Below are positions 1 through 8,409 of a stretch of DNA of 64,000 nucleotides, one piece after another. The DNA comes from JANXQG01 sp964615095. GTDB taxonomy: Bacteria > Planctomycetota > Planctomycetia > Pirellulales > Thermoguttaceae. The translations under genes and the position numbers were made by a program. The stretch lies in the NCBI GenBank assembly GCA_964615095.1, contig CAZTPX010000018.1, positions 1 to 64,000 of the forward strand, in the 5' to 3' direction. How positions within the stretch are numbered: position 1 is the first letter of the stretch; each line of letters begins with the position of its first letter. The notes beneath the pieces were generated by a model that had not been told where the DNA came from, searched no databases, and saw only the letters and a list, made by a program, of their open reading frames with translations.

Positions 1-11
1 GCCAAAGTCGC

Positions 12-662
12 TCAGGAATCGCCAAATCCCCGGCGATTATCTTGCTTGCCCTCACCCATCATGCCACCCATTCCACCGTCGGCAGACTGCGTTTGTTGTT
101 GCGACTGGTCGACGCTAATACCGTTGGCCTGAAGCGTCTGGTCCACGGCATTCTTGATGATCGTTCGCAAGTCGGTCGAATCGCCGGAACTCTGAGAACT
201 TTGGAGTGCCGACACAATCGCCGCCTCGATTTGCTGGTTCAAGCTGCCCGTGGACGCGGTAGTGCTCGACGTGCCGGTACTGTCGGTGGTAGCGGCACTG
301 TTGCTCGACGCGCTCGATGTCGAGGAATCGCTGCCGGACTGTGTTTGCTGCCGGAGTTGGCCGACGTCAATACCGTTGGCCTGCAGCGTCTGGTCCACGG
401 CGTCCTTGATGACCGTCTGAAAGCTGGTCGAATCGCCCGACTGCTCGGCCGTCTGCAGGGCCGATAGAATCGCCGATTGAATCTGGCTCTGCAAGTTCTG
501 CAAGGAGCTCGTGTCGTCTGACGAGCTAGCGCTGCTAGCAGTGTCCAAGGCGCCTGAAGCCGTTGTTGTTCCAGACGATTGCTGGCTCTGTTGGGAAAGC
601 ATTTGTGAGAACCACGCGTATGGGCTCGACCCGGATGCACTAAGACTGCTGATACCACTCAT
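12..662 (-). CDS. Ser/Gln-rich protein with an internal duplication
   Basis: 216 aa, not assigned to a named family. The sequence is dominated by Ser, Gln, Thr and Ala. Two copies of a segment of about 55 residues (roughly 52-110 and 140-195) share the pattern QI..AI.SALQ, SGDST, then IK.AVDQTLQANGI and QQTQS. The copies are separated by a Ser/Thr-rich linker, and the tail is Gly/Met-rich. No signal peptide or membrane segment is evident. A good Shine-Dalgarno (GAGGGG) precedes the ATG at 662. The helical repeats with disordered linkers suggest a structural or regulatory role, but function is unknown. The stop is only 12 bases from the window edge, so a downstream operon partner could lie outside. 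Confidence 0.75.
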   Translation of the reverse strand: MSGISSLSASGSSPYAWFSQMLSQQSQQSSGTTTASGALDTASSASSSDDTSSLQNLQSQIQSAILSALQTAEQSGDSTSFQTVIKDAVDQTLQANGIDVGQLRQQTQSGSDSSTSSASSNSAATTDSTGTSSTTASTGSLNQQIEAAIVSALQSSQSSGDSTDLRTIIKNAVDQTLQANGISVDQSQQQTQSADGGMGGMMGEGKQDNRRGFGDS

Positions 663-993
663 GGGATATCCCCTCTTCTGAGAATTGGTGAAACGACGAC
701 TGCCCCACGCAAGTAACCAAACCTGCTCGTAGTCCTTCTCCGAGGAAAGTATCGGTCATTTTCTGTCCGCCCAAGATGCTAGATCCTCTTGAAAATGAGC
801 GTTATCGTCCCAATGCGTCAAACAACTCAGGGTGAAATTCCCAATTCGCCTATAGAAGTTCCACGGACACAGGACTTAACTCCGTACGACTGGAATGCCT
901 AGCCTTCAACCGTTACGGCGAGTCCCGTGGATGCTCACTGGTAGTCTTGGGCTCGTAGCCTTCGGACAGATGTTGTGCAAGCCAAGGGGTGTG
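663..993. other. Intergenic region with no recognised gene
   Basis: This is the upstream region of the Ser/Gln-rich gene. It holds only short incidental ORFs. I see no tRNA, no strong hairpin and no clear promoter motif. It ends where the dispersed repeat begins. Confidence 0.5.
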
Positions 994-1158
994 CAGATGC
1001 CGAAAGTGCAACGAGCGATTGGATTTGCGACGCAAGTTCGCGTCCCGCGCGCAATGCAGCGGAGATTCGCCGCGTATTATGTGGGTGTAAAGCGCGCTGA
1101 AGAAGATTCAGCCACGCCTGAATGCTCTGCGCGTGCATTTGTTCATTGACAATTTGAC

Positions 1159-1186
1159 CAGCCCCCGGTGTAGCGAATCGGGGGCC
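1159..1186. repeat. REP-like hairpin in repeat copy 1
   Basis: Arms gcccccg and cgggggc flank a short loop. The same hairpin, with compensating loop changes, is present in copy 2 at about 39135-39162. Confidence 0.55.
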
Positions 1187-1415
1187 ATTAGCAATGCGCG
1201 GCGCCGACTTGCGCAGGTCGGCGTCCGCGCCGGCGGCTGCGCGGAAACTGTGGCGCGTGGGTCTCGTGCCTCGACCCACCCCACGGCTCGGGCAACGGTC
1301 GCGAACCGCCGCACATGCCACGACAGCAATTAATTATTTTTCTGACTCTGCACTTAAATAACCGCGAGAGAACGCCATGTGTCCTACCCCTAGATACTAT
1401 ACACATGCCCATGTG

Positions 1416-1490
1416 ACCAAGGAAGTGGCCAGGAAGTGGCTAGGTTGGCTACAAAAGTGGCTAGGAAATGGGCCAAAGTGGCTAGGTATT
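1416..1490 (+). repeat. Short-period direct repeats (aagtggctagg type)
   Basis: Four to five imperfect units of 10-12 bases (aagtggccagg, aagtggctagg, aaagtggctagg, aaatgggcc) occur in direct orientation. The homologous array in copy 2 (38805-38890, minus strand) uses aaagtggcac, aaatggcac and aaagtggctagg. The spacing is irregular, so this is not a CRISPR. It could be a protein-binding array or a slipped-strand expansion. Confidence 0.6.
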
Positions 1491-1584
1491 ATCTAGGTAT
1501 TTCGGCTGTGGCAAGACTATCGTTAGAGTGTCAAGCGTTTTTTTCCCGCAGTTTCCGCGGGGCGACCAAGACCTTTAGGGAAAC

Positions 1585-1761
1585 ATGAATATGTTCAAAG
1601 ACGTAGAAAAACGACTCGAGAAGTCCAAAAGGGCACTTTTTTTGGTGTGGTCACACCACTGCCTGACCCGAAACGGCGGGTTGCTCGCCGCGGCCGAGGC
1701 GGGAGAAATACCGCGGGAAGCACTTTTTAATGTCGGTCCCCGTGAAAGTCTGCGGTCGTGA
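1585..1761 (+). CDS. Small ORF conserved in the dispersed repeat (58 aa)
   Basis: ATG start with an upstream purine-rich tttaggga seven bases away; 58 codons. The central part is similar, in frame, to the small ORF at 38475-38726 (minus) in the other repeat copy. Shared features are a Lys/Arg-rich start, then a hydrophobic stretch, then W/G-L-L/V-A, an AGE(I/M)P segment and EALF. The DNA is roughly 75% alike by eye over about 100 bases, and the similarity holds at protein level. Similarity is lost after EALF, and this copy ends soon afterwards. It may be a small real protein or a degraded copy of a longer one. Function unknown. Confidence 0.4.
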   Translation: MNMFKDVEKRLEKSKRALFLVWSHHCLTRNGGLLAAAEAGEIPREALFNVGPRESLRS

Positions 1762-1865
1762 TCTCAACAACGATCAACTCTGTAGAGAGTTTTTCCAGAA
1801 TGTGTGGCCAATACACCGTCTTTCGTACATACTCTGGTGTAGTGTCTCTGAATTGCCGTACCTGT

Positions 1866-1931
1866 TGGAGTTCCGGCTTTCGCCGGGAAATGCCGCCGAC
1901 CACGAGTACGCGGTGCCCGGGCGGAACTCCA
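1866..1931. repeat. Inverted repeat upstream of the first giant gene
   Basis: Arms tggagttccg (1866-1875) and cggaactcca (1922-1931) enclose a 46-base loop. The arm resembles the stem of the long hairpin at 45062-45117, suggesting a dispersed palindromic family. It lies about 80 bases upstream of the start at 2010. Confidence 0.4.
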
Positions 1932-2009
1932 GCGCGGCGCATAAATGCCGATCTGCGCGAGACACTATTCTAGTGGATTAGCAATTTGCCAATGGGAAAG
2001 GTATCACGT

Positions 2010-5000
2010 ATGAAGAGAGTTATCACCGCCATCGCCTTGATCGCTTCACTGTGCAGGGCCGCCTTACTGTTCGCCACCGAGACGGAAAACGTCGACTTTC
2101 ACGTCTTGCCCGCGCCGGGCAAGGTCGTTGTCGATGGGAAAACGGACGACTGGGACCTGTCGGGCTCGTTGCTGATCTGTTCCGACGTGGAGAACAGTCG
2201 CGACGAATACGCCTCCTGGCAGAGCGCCATGTACGATGCCGAGAACCTCTATCTTCTCTCCCGCTGGATCGACACGACCCCGCTGAACAATCCCGGGCTA
2301 TGTGGCTCGGACATGGGTTTCCAGGGAGATTGCCTGCAAGTGCGCATTATTACAAGTTCTTCCGGTAGGCCCGATGCCAAGGCCGACGACGCCAAGACCG
2401 GTCAGCGGACAACGCACATCACGGCCTGGAGAGGCAAGGACGGCCGCGATGTGATCGAGTTGGTCTATGGCAAGCAGCTCAACGAAGGGCAGGTAAAGGA
2501 CGCCAAGACGCAGGGCGGCCGACAGGCGTTCGTCGTCAACCCTGATGGCAAGGGCTATGTCCAGGAGATCGCCATCCCTTGGAAACTGCTGACCAGGACG
2601 GGCCAGGCCCCGAAGGCCGGCGATACGATCATTATGACGTACGAGCCGAATTTCAGCACGACGGCCAAGATGCGGATCTCAACCAAGGACCTCTTTCGCG
2701 CGGGCGTCACGCCGGACCGTGTCTTCGCGTTCATGGCCTCCGACCGCTGGGGCATGGCGAAACTTGAGGCCGCCGGCCGAATGGCTCCGCTGCCGGTGCG
2801 GCTTTCCGACGGACGGACCTTCCCGGTCAGGCTGGAAAAGGGCGTACCGACGGTCGACTGGAAGGGGCTTTACAAGGAGGACAAGCCCGAAGGTTTTGCG
2901 AAAATCAACTTGCAGATGCCCGCGGACGGCTTTGTCTCGTTGATCGTCAAGAACGCCGACGGGCAGGTAGTGCGGAACCTGCTCAATGCGAAGTTCCTCA
3001 CGCAAGGCGCGCAGGAAGTGCTTTGGGACGGTCTAAGCACGCCGAGCGATCGCAAGCCCGGCGACCCCGTCCCTTCCGGCAACTACACCTGGGAAGCCAT
3101 TTGGCACAAAGGCATCGGGCTGAGCCTGGTGGGCTGGGCGTGCAACGCCGGCCGTGCGCCGTTCGATTCGCCCGGCGGCAATTGGGGCGGCGACATGGGC
3201 GGCCCCTCCGCCGTTGACGCGGACAACCAGCGGATGTATCTGGGCTGGTCGGCTGCCGAAGCCGGGCAGGCCCTGGTTTGCACCGATTTCGACGGCAACG
3301 TGAAGTGGCGACACAAGCGCGGCGGTTTTGGCGGCGCGGCCCTGGTTGCTGCCTGCCAGGGCGTGGTCTACATCTACGACTCCGGTCAGGGCAACACCCT
3401 CTATCGACTCGACGCTGCGAAGGGCGAGTACTCCAACTGGCAAGGCGCTGGCGAGGCGACGCTTGAATTGGGCAAGATCCTCAAGCAGTTCAAGCCGGCC
3501 AACGCCAAGGAGGAACCAGCCGCCAGCGGTCTGGCGGTCGTCGGGGGCAAGATCTTCGTGAGCTACGGCGGGCTGAATGTGCCCTGGAACAGGCCACAGC
3601 CTTCGGGCAATGTGCTGCTTATGCTGGACGCCGCCACGGGGAAGTTGCTGCAGCAGGTTCCCTGCCAGGATCCGGGCGATCTCAAACTGGGCGCCGACGG
3701 AAAACTCTACCTGGTCTGCGGGACGACGAAGATCGCCACCGTCCATCCGCAGACCGGCGCTATTGCCACGATTGTCGACGGTTTGCAGGCGGTGCGCTGC
3801 GTCGCCGCCGATCGAGACGGAAACATCTATGTGGGCCTCGGCGACCCGCAGAACCAGGTGCAGGTGTTTGACAAGCGCGGCAAGCGCGTTCGTAACATCG
3901 GCAAGCCGGGTGGGCGGAACCTGCTGGGGCCGTGGGAAAAGAATGGGATGCGGTTCATAGCGGCCCTCAAGGTCGATGCCCAAGGCAAGCTTTGGGTGAT
4001 GGAGAACGATAGCAAGCCGCGGCGGATATCCGTTTGGGACGCCCAAAGCGGCGCCTTCGTGAAAGAGTTGTTCGGCCCCACCGATTACGGCGCTGGCGGC
4101 GGCGCAATTTGCCCGGCCGATCCGCTGGTCATGATCGGCCATGGCTGCGAGTGGAAAATCTCCCCGGAAACAGGCAAGGCCCAGTGTGTGGCCGTCATTT
4201 CCCGCGGCGAGTGGCGGAACGCGAGGTTTGGGACCGGCAAGGACGGACGAGTCTACGCCGCGGTGGGCGGCGCTTGGCCCCCGCATCTCGCCGTGAATAT
4301 TTTTGAGCGGCTCGCGATCGGCAAATGGAAGCTCAGGACGACTATCGCTACCGAGGAGGAGGACGGCGGCAAGCAACCGCGGCATATCAACGTGTGGTCC
4401 GACCGCAACGACGATCAGCAACAGCAGGCGGACGAAGTTCGCAAGTTCGATCTGCCGCTGGGCGGCTGGATCGACGGCTGGTATCTGTACTTCAACCAGG
4501 CCATGACGTTGGCCGGCACGCGATATCGTATCGACGTGACGGGCTGGACCCCTTGCGGAGCGCCCGAATACGATCTTTCCAAGGCCGTCAAGCTGCCCGC
4601 TCCTGACGACGTCGAGGTCCGCGGCGGGATGGGGGCGCAGAAGGGACTTGTCTCGGAAGACAAGAACTTCGTCCTGTACAACGGGCACTACGGTGTCGAG
4701 CACAGCAACTTTCCGTGCTACGATGTCCGCAGCGGGAAGATGGTTTTCGCCTATCCCAGCAACTACGTGGGCGTGCATGGCGGGCATTTGGCCCCGCCGG
4801 GCCGTACCGGCCTGATCCGGGCGGCGTACGATATTGTCGGAACCTTGAAGATGCCGCCCCCACTGGAGAATCTCTTCTTTATCGGCACCGACAAGGGCGA
4901 GTGGCATATCCTTTCCTCCTCGGGCTACTATGTCAGCGGCCTCTTCCAAGGCGATCCGCTGAAGATCAAGTGGCCCGACGAGGCGGTGCCGGGGGCCAAC

Positions 5001-5915
5001 ATGAGCACGGCGCCGCCCGGCATGGGGGCCGAAGACTTCGGCGGTTCGGTCATTCGGGCCAACGACGGCACCGTCTACGTCCAGGCCGGCAAGACAGCCT
5101 TCATCAACTGCAGGGTGACCGGGCTGGATACGGTGAAGGCCCTCGCCTCGGGCTCCTTGCAGATTGCCCCTGCCGACGTGCTTACCGCTCAGCAGTTCAA
5201 GGTCAAGTATCTCCGCGTGTCCGATTCGAAGAAGATCGCCCAAGTGAAAAGGAAATCGGTCGCGTTTACCGGTCGGCCCAACGACGATTTTGGCACGCAA
5301 CCGATTTCTTTCGGTTCCGACTTCGCGGGAATTCAGACCTGGTTCGCCCACGACGCGGAGAATCTGTATGTCGCTTGGCAGGTCGACGACCAGACCCCTT
5401 GGGTCAACGGCGCCACGGGCTTCGAGAACATGTATGCAGGCGGCGACACGGTGGACTTGCAACTCGGAACCGATCCCGGGGCCGACAAGAGTCGCGGCGA
5501 GGCCGTTCGTGGCGATCTGCGGCTCTCCATCGGCCCGTTGCGGGGAAAGAACACGGCCGTCCTTTACCGCAGGGTTTCCGACCAGAAGGCCCCCAAGAGC
5601 TTCTACTCCGGAACCAGTAAAGGCGGCTACACGATGGAATTCGTGAAGAAGATCGAGGATATCAAGATCGAGGCCAAGCCCAACGGCGACCGGCAGTACT
5701 TCGTCGAGGTGGCTATTCCTTTGAGGGAACTGGGCATCGCTTTGAAGCCCGGGTTGAAACTGCGAGGCGACGTCGGCGTGACCTACGGCGATCCTGTGGG
5801 AAAACGCACCAACTTGCGGGTCTACTGGAGCAACAAGGCGACAGGGATCGTGGCCGACGAGGTCGAGGAATTGAAGATGCAGCCTTCGCTGTGGGGCGAG
5901 TTCGACTTCGAATAG
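2010..5915 (+). CDS. Giant secreted CBM9-like / FlgD-like / beta-propeller protein
   Basis: 1,301 aa from the ATG at 2010, chosen because a signal peptide (MKRVITAIALIASLCRAALL) begins there and gggaaagg lies just upstream; in-frame TTG and ATG codons occur 24 and 18 bases earlier. Order of parts: signal peptide; CBM9/DOMON-like domain (about 28-250; HVLPAPGK, DGKTDDWD, YDAENLYLL); FlgD-like Ig module (about 295-370; DGFVSLIVKNADGQVVRNLL, LWDGL); a long propeller region with NHL/PQQ-like blades (about 375-1010); and a second CBM9-like domain (about 1080-1300; DAENLYVAWQVDD, DTVDLQLGTDPGADKSRGE). It probably acts outside the cytoplasm in carbohydrate binding. The gene at 9816-13703 is a full-length paralogue. 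No catalytic motif is seen. Confidence 0.85.
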   Translation: MKRVITAIALIASLCRAALLFATETENVDFHVLPAPGKVVVDGKTDDWDLSGSLLICSDVENSRDEYASWQSAMYDAENLYLLSRWIDTTPLNNPGLCGSDMGFQGDCLQVRIITSSSGRPDAKADDAKTGQRTTHITAWRGKDGRDVIELVYGKQLNEGQVKDAKTQGGRQAFVVNPDGKGYVQEIAIPWKLLTRTGQAPKAGDTIIMTYEPNFSTTAKMRISTKDLFRAGVTPDRVFAFMASDRWGMAKLEAAGRMAPLPVRLSDGRTFPVRLEKGVPTVDWKGLYKEDKPEGFAKINLQMPADGFVSLIVKNADGQVVRNLLNAKFLTQGAQEVLWDGLSTPSDRKPGDPVPSGNYTWEAIWHKGIGLSLVGWACNAGRAPFDSPGGNWGGDMGGPSAVDADNQRMYLGWSAAEAGQALVCTDFDGNVKWRHKRGGFGGAALVAACQGVVYIYDSGQGNTLYRLDAAKGEYSNWQGAGEATLELGKILKQFKPANAKEEPAASGLAVVGGKIFVSYGGLNVPWNRPQPSGNVLLMLDAATGKLLQQVPCQDPGDLKLGADGKLYLVCGTTKIATVHPQTGAIATIVDGLQAVRCVAADRDGNIYVGLGDPQNQVQVFDKRGKRVRNIGKPGGRNLLGPWEKNGMRFIAALKVDAQGKLWVMENDSKPRRISVWDAQSGAFVKELFGPTDYGAGGGAICPADPLVMIGHGCEWKISPETGKAQCVAVISRGEWRNARFGTGKDGRVYAAVGGAWPPHLAVNIFERLAIGKWKLRTTIATEEEDGGKQPRHINVWSDRNDDQQQQADEVRKFDLPLGGWIDGWYLYFNQAMTLAGTRYRIDVTGWTPCGAPEYDLSKAVKLPAPDDVEVRGGMGAQKGLVSEDKNFVLYNGHYGVEHSNFPCYDVRSGKMVFAYPSNYVGVHGGHLAPPGRTGLIRAAYDIVGTLKMPPPLENLFFIGTDKGEWHILSSSGYYVSGLFQGDPLKIKWPDEAVPGANMSTAPPGMGAEDFGGSVIRANDGTVYVQAGKTAFINCRVTGLDTVKALASGSLQIAPADVLTAQQFKVKYLRVSDSKKIAQVKRKSVAFTGRPNDDFGTQPISFGSDFAGIQTWFAHDAENLYVAWQVDDQTPWVNGATGFENMYAGGDTVDLQLGTDPGADKSRGEAVRGDLRLSIGPLRGKNTAVLYRRVSDQKAPKSFYSGTSKGGYTMEFVKKIEDIKIEAKPNGDRQYFVEVAIPLRELGIALKPGLKLRGDVGVTYGDPVGKRTNLRVYWSNKATGIVADEVEELKMQPSLWGEFDFE

Positions 5916-6008
5916 ATCTCAGCGGAATTTTCGGCTAATTCTCGATCGCCCGTACATACTATAACAGAGCGGCACTTGGCCGTGGAGATTGCATCCAGAG
6001 ACGTTGCC

Positions 6009-6656
6009 ATGTGGGGAAACCCTGAGAACGATCGGAAGAGATTGCCCAGACCTGGCGTTTTCCAGGGGGGCCCGCTCATTTCTTCCGATCGTTCGAAGCA
6101 GGAGGACGGCGCCGGCCGGCCGAGCGAGACCGGCGCCGCGGAGGAGTTGCAGGAGCAGTTCGCCGCCCTCTTGGCGCGGCATCATTCGGCCCTCATGGGT
6201 TTCCTGTTGTCGTTGGTTCCTCATTGGCCCGACGCGGAAGACCTGCTGCAGCAAACCAGCGTCGTGATGTGGCGGAAGTTCGGCGAGTTTGAGCGCGGCA
6301 GCGACTTCATGAGCTGGGCCTGCCAGATTGCCCGCTACCACACCCTGAACCACCTGCGCAGTCGGAGTCGCGATCGGCACGTCTTCTCGTTGGAATTGGT
6401 TGAGAACCTGGCGGATGAAGGGATGGCCGACGCCGAGCAGTACGACGCGGAGCGCGTCGCCCTGCGGAGCTGTCTGACGAAACTTGATGCCCGCAGCCGG
6501 AATCTACTGGGCCACTGTTACGAACCGGGCAGCACGTTGCGGCAGGTCGCCGAGGGCATGGGGCGCACGCCCAACAGCATCTACAAGCGCCTCAATCGGA
6601 TTCGCGAAGCGCTGCTGCGTTGCATTCGGCGGACGATGGCAACGGAGGGCCTCTGA
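6009..6656 (+). CDS. ECF-type RNA polymerase sigma factor (planctomycete/verrucomicrobial family)
   Basis: 215 aa from the ATG at 6009; an in-frame TTG at 5976 is an alternative. Sigma region 2 lies at about residues 40-115, with DAEDLLQQTSVVMWRKF and FMSWACQIARYHTLN. Region 4 lies at about 150-212, with L..LDARSRNLL, then STLRQVAEGMGRTPNSIYKR and NRIREALLRCI. The ECF length and wording match the Rhodopirellula/Verrucomicrobium sigma-70 family. Its TGA overlaps the ATG of the FecR gene (TGATG at 6654-6658), so the two are translationally coupled, as expected for a sigma/anti-sigma pair. It probably controls the surrounding carbohydrate-related genes (inference). Confidence 0.93.
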   Translation: MWGNPENDRKRLPRPGVFQGGPLISSDRSKQEDGAGRPSETGAAEELQEQFAALLARHHSALMGFLLSLVPHWPDAEDLLQQTSVVMWRKFGEFERGSDFMSWACQIARYHTLNHLRSRSRDRHVFSLELVENLADEGMADAEQYDAERVALRSCLTKLDARSRNLLGHCYEPGSTLRQVAEGMGRTPNSIYKRLNRIREALLRCIRRTMATEGL

Positions 6657-8347
6657 TGTCGGACAGCGAGACTCGCCACGAACCGGAAGACCCGCTCTTG
6701 GAGTGGATTGGCACGCTGCTCAATGGCACGGCCACGACCGAGGAACAGGCCCGCTTGGCCGAGCGTCTCACGGCCGACGCCGGCGCGCGTCGGACCTACT
6801 GTCGTTACATCAACCTGCACGTCGCGTTAAGTGCATATGGCGCGGCGCCGGGGGGGCCCTTGGCCGGGCCTTTCGACGCCGCATCGTCGGCGCCGGCCCG
6901 CGGGCGAAAACCGCTTGGGCTTGCGTTGACGGCGGTCGCCGCGGCGGTGCTCGTGGCTGCCGTGGTACATTGGCTACCGTGGAAACCCGAGGCGCCGTCC
7001 GGCCTGGTGGTTCCCGCAGCGCCGATCGCAAGAATATCCAAAGCCGTCGGTGCCCGTTGGGCGGCCGGATCGTTCGCGGCGGGCGTCGACGCGGATCTTC
7101 CCGCCAGCCCCCTCGAGTTGGCCGAGGGGCTTGTGGAAATCGTTTTCAAGCAGGGCGCCCGCGTCGTCCTCGAAGCTCCCGTGCAGCTTGAGTTGATCGA
7201 TGCCGGCGCCGCGCGGCTGACGCGGGGCCGGGTGGTAGTCCACGTGCCGCCGCAGGCGCGAGGATTCGCCGTCAGGACGCCGCAGGCGCGCCTGGTCGAC
7301 CTGGGCACCGAGTTCGGCGTGAGCGTGCGAGGCGAAGGAGACACCGAGGTCCAGGTCTTCCAGGGCGCGGTAGTGGCCTCCTGGACGGGCGCCGTGGGAC
7401 AGACGGTCGACCAGCGGCTGGAGGCCGGGCGAGCCGTGCGGATCCGCGCCCAGGCGCCCGATTCCCAGGGCATCCCCTTCGAGCCCGAACACTTCGTGCG
7501 GATGTTCCCCGCCGACAGCGATTGCGGCAATCCGGGCGGTCCGCTCTACAACCGCAGCCGCCTGGATACAGTCCATGTTCTGCCAGCCCCGAAGAACATC
7601 ATCATCGACGGCGACCTCTCCGACTGGGATCGCCGCGGCACGTTCTATAGCGCGTGTTTGCCGCCTTATCACGAGAGCCATTATCTCGAAGGCGCGATGA
7701 TGTACGACGAACTGAATCTTTACGTGGGTGCCCACGTGGGCGATCCGGCCCCGATGCGTTCGGTGATGGACCCCTCTGCGGACCCTTCGCAGTTTCCCTG
7801 GAGGGGCGGCAGCGTCATCGTACGGCTGACGACCAGCCCGACACAAGGCTGGCCGGTTGACGCGATCGGCGCGCCGGAGGGCGCTGCCCACGGGCACCCC
7901 GAGTGGGGCCACCGGCCGCAGGACGTCAGCGAACATATCGTCCACTTGGTGATGTGGTATCATCGGCCCAGCGGCAAGCCGCGGCTGGAGATCTCGTTCG
8001 GCATGGACTTTCACGGCGGGCCCAACACGCCTGCCGGCTGGCGCGGGGCGTTCCGCCGCGATCCCAACGGCAGCGGCTACACGCTCGAATATGCCATTCC
8101 CTGGACATTACTGCGCGCGAGCCAGCGTCCGCCGCAGCCCGGCGACATATTGGGCGCCACTTGGACCGTCCACTGGAGCGACCAGGAGGGGCGGATTTCG
8201 CGCGGCCACCTCGTCGAGATCACCAACCTTCAAGCGCAACCCTACCAGTTTCTGCAGGCCCGCACTTGGGGCCGCGCCGTATATCACCGGCGCAGCGACC
8301 GGGTCCCCGACCAGCCCTCCACTCCTCCCGGGGCCGCATCCCCATAG
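6656..8347 (+). CDS. FecR-domain anti-sigma factor fused to a CBM9-like domain
   Basis: 563 aa from the ATG that overlaps the sigma-factor stop. Order: cytoplasmic anti-sigma segment with a short helical zone (about 1-75); one membrane span (about 90-110, LALTAVAAAVLVAAVVHWL); periplasmic FecR domain (about 130-270, ending with the family signature DLGTEFGVSV and a 'VQVFQGAV' strand); then a CBM9-like domain (about 305-550). That last domain starts HVLPAPKNIIIDGDLSDWD, closely matching the N-terminal domain of the giants at 2010 and 9816 (HVLPAPGK, VDGKTDDWD). The known FecR role is transmitting a periplasmic signal to an ECF sigma factor. The inference is that the CBM9-like part senses a carbohydrate. 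Confidence 0.88.
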   Translation: MSDSETRHEPEDPLLEWIGTLLNGTATTEEQARLAERLTADAGARRTYCRYINLHVALSAYGAAPGGPLAGPFDAASSAPARGRKPLGLALTAVAAAVLVAAVVHWLPWKPEAPSGLVVPAAPIARISKAVGARWAAGSFAAGVDADLPASPLELAEGLVEIVFKQGARVVLEAPVQLELIDAGAARLTRGRVVVHVPPQARGFAVRTPQARLVDLGTEFGVSVRGEGDTEVQVFQGAVVASWTGAVGQTVDQRLEAGRAVRIRAQAPDSQGIPFEPEHFVRMFPADSDCGNPGGPLYNRSRLDTVHVLPAPKNIIIDGDLSDWDRRGTFYSACLPPYHESHYLEGAMMYDELNLYVGAHVGDPAPMRSVMDPSADPSQFPWRGGSVIVRLTTSPTQGWPVDAIGAPEGAAHGHPEWGHRPQDVSEHIVHLVMWYHRPSGKPRLEISFGMDFHGGPNTPAGWRGAFRRDPNGSGYTLEYAIPWTLLRASQRPPQPGDILGATWTVHWSDQEGRISRGHLVEITNLQAQPYQFLQARTWGRAVYHRRSDRVPDQPSTPPGAASP

Positions 8348-8409
8348 AACGTAACCCAATGTCCACCCTTGCCCTCATTTACGCGTTCCGCCTGAAAATG
8401 CAACTGCCG

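Larger units (their letters stand above)
994..1735 (+). repeat. Dispersed repeat unit, copy 1 (inverted partner at 38574-39318)
   Basis: About 740 bp that aligns in the opposite orientation with 38574-39318, by reading both strands. Shared landmarks in the same order are: the block starting gatgccgaaagtgcaacgag; a hairpin gcccccgg...cgggggcc (1159-1186); gcaatgcgcggcgccgac; the phrase gtgggtctcgtgcctcgacc; caattaattatttttctgac; a short-period array; ttagagtgtcaag; and finally a small ORF. No transposase lies inside and no clear target-site duplication is visible. It could be a non-autonomous mobile element, a regulatory or ncRNA unit, or an old segmental duplication. Confidence 0.75.

Noticed and set aside
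1416..1490. CRISPR array
   Set aside because: Units of 10-12 bases without regular spacers and no cas genes.
3033..5462. 809-codon open frame on the minus strand
   Set aside because: It lies entirely opposite the first giant gene, whose frame has a signal peptide and recognisable domains. High GC keeps the antisense frame open.
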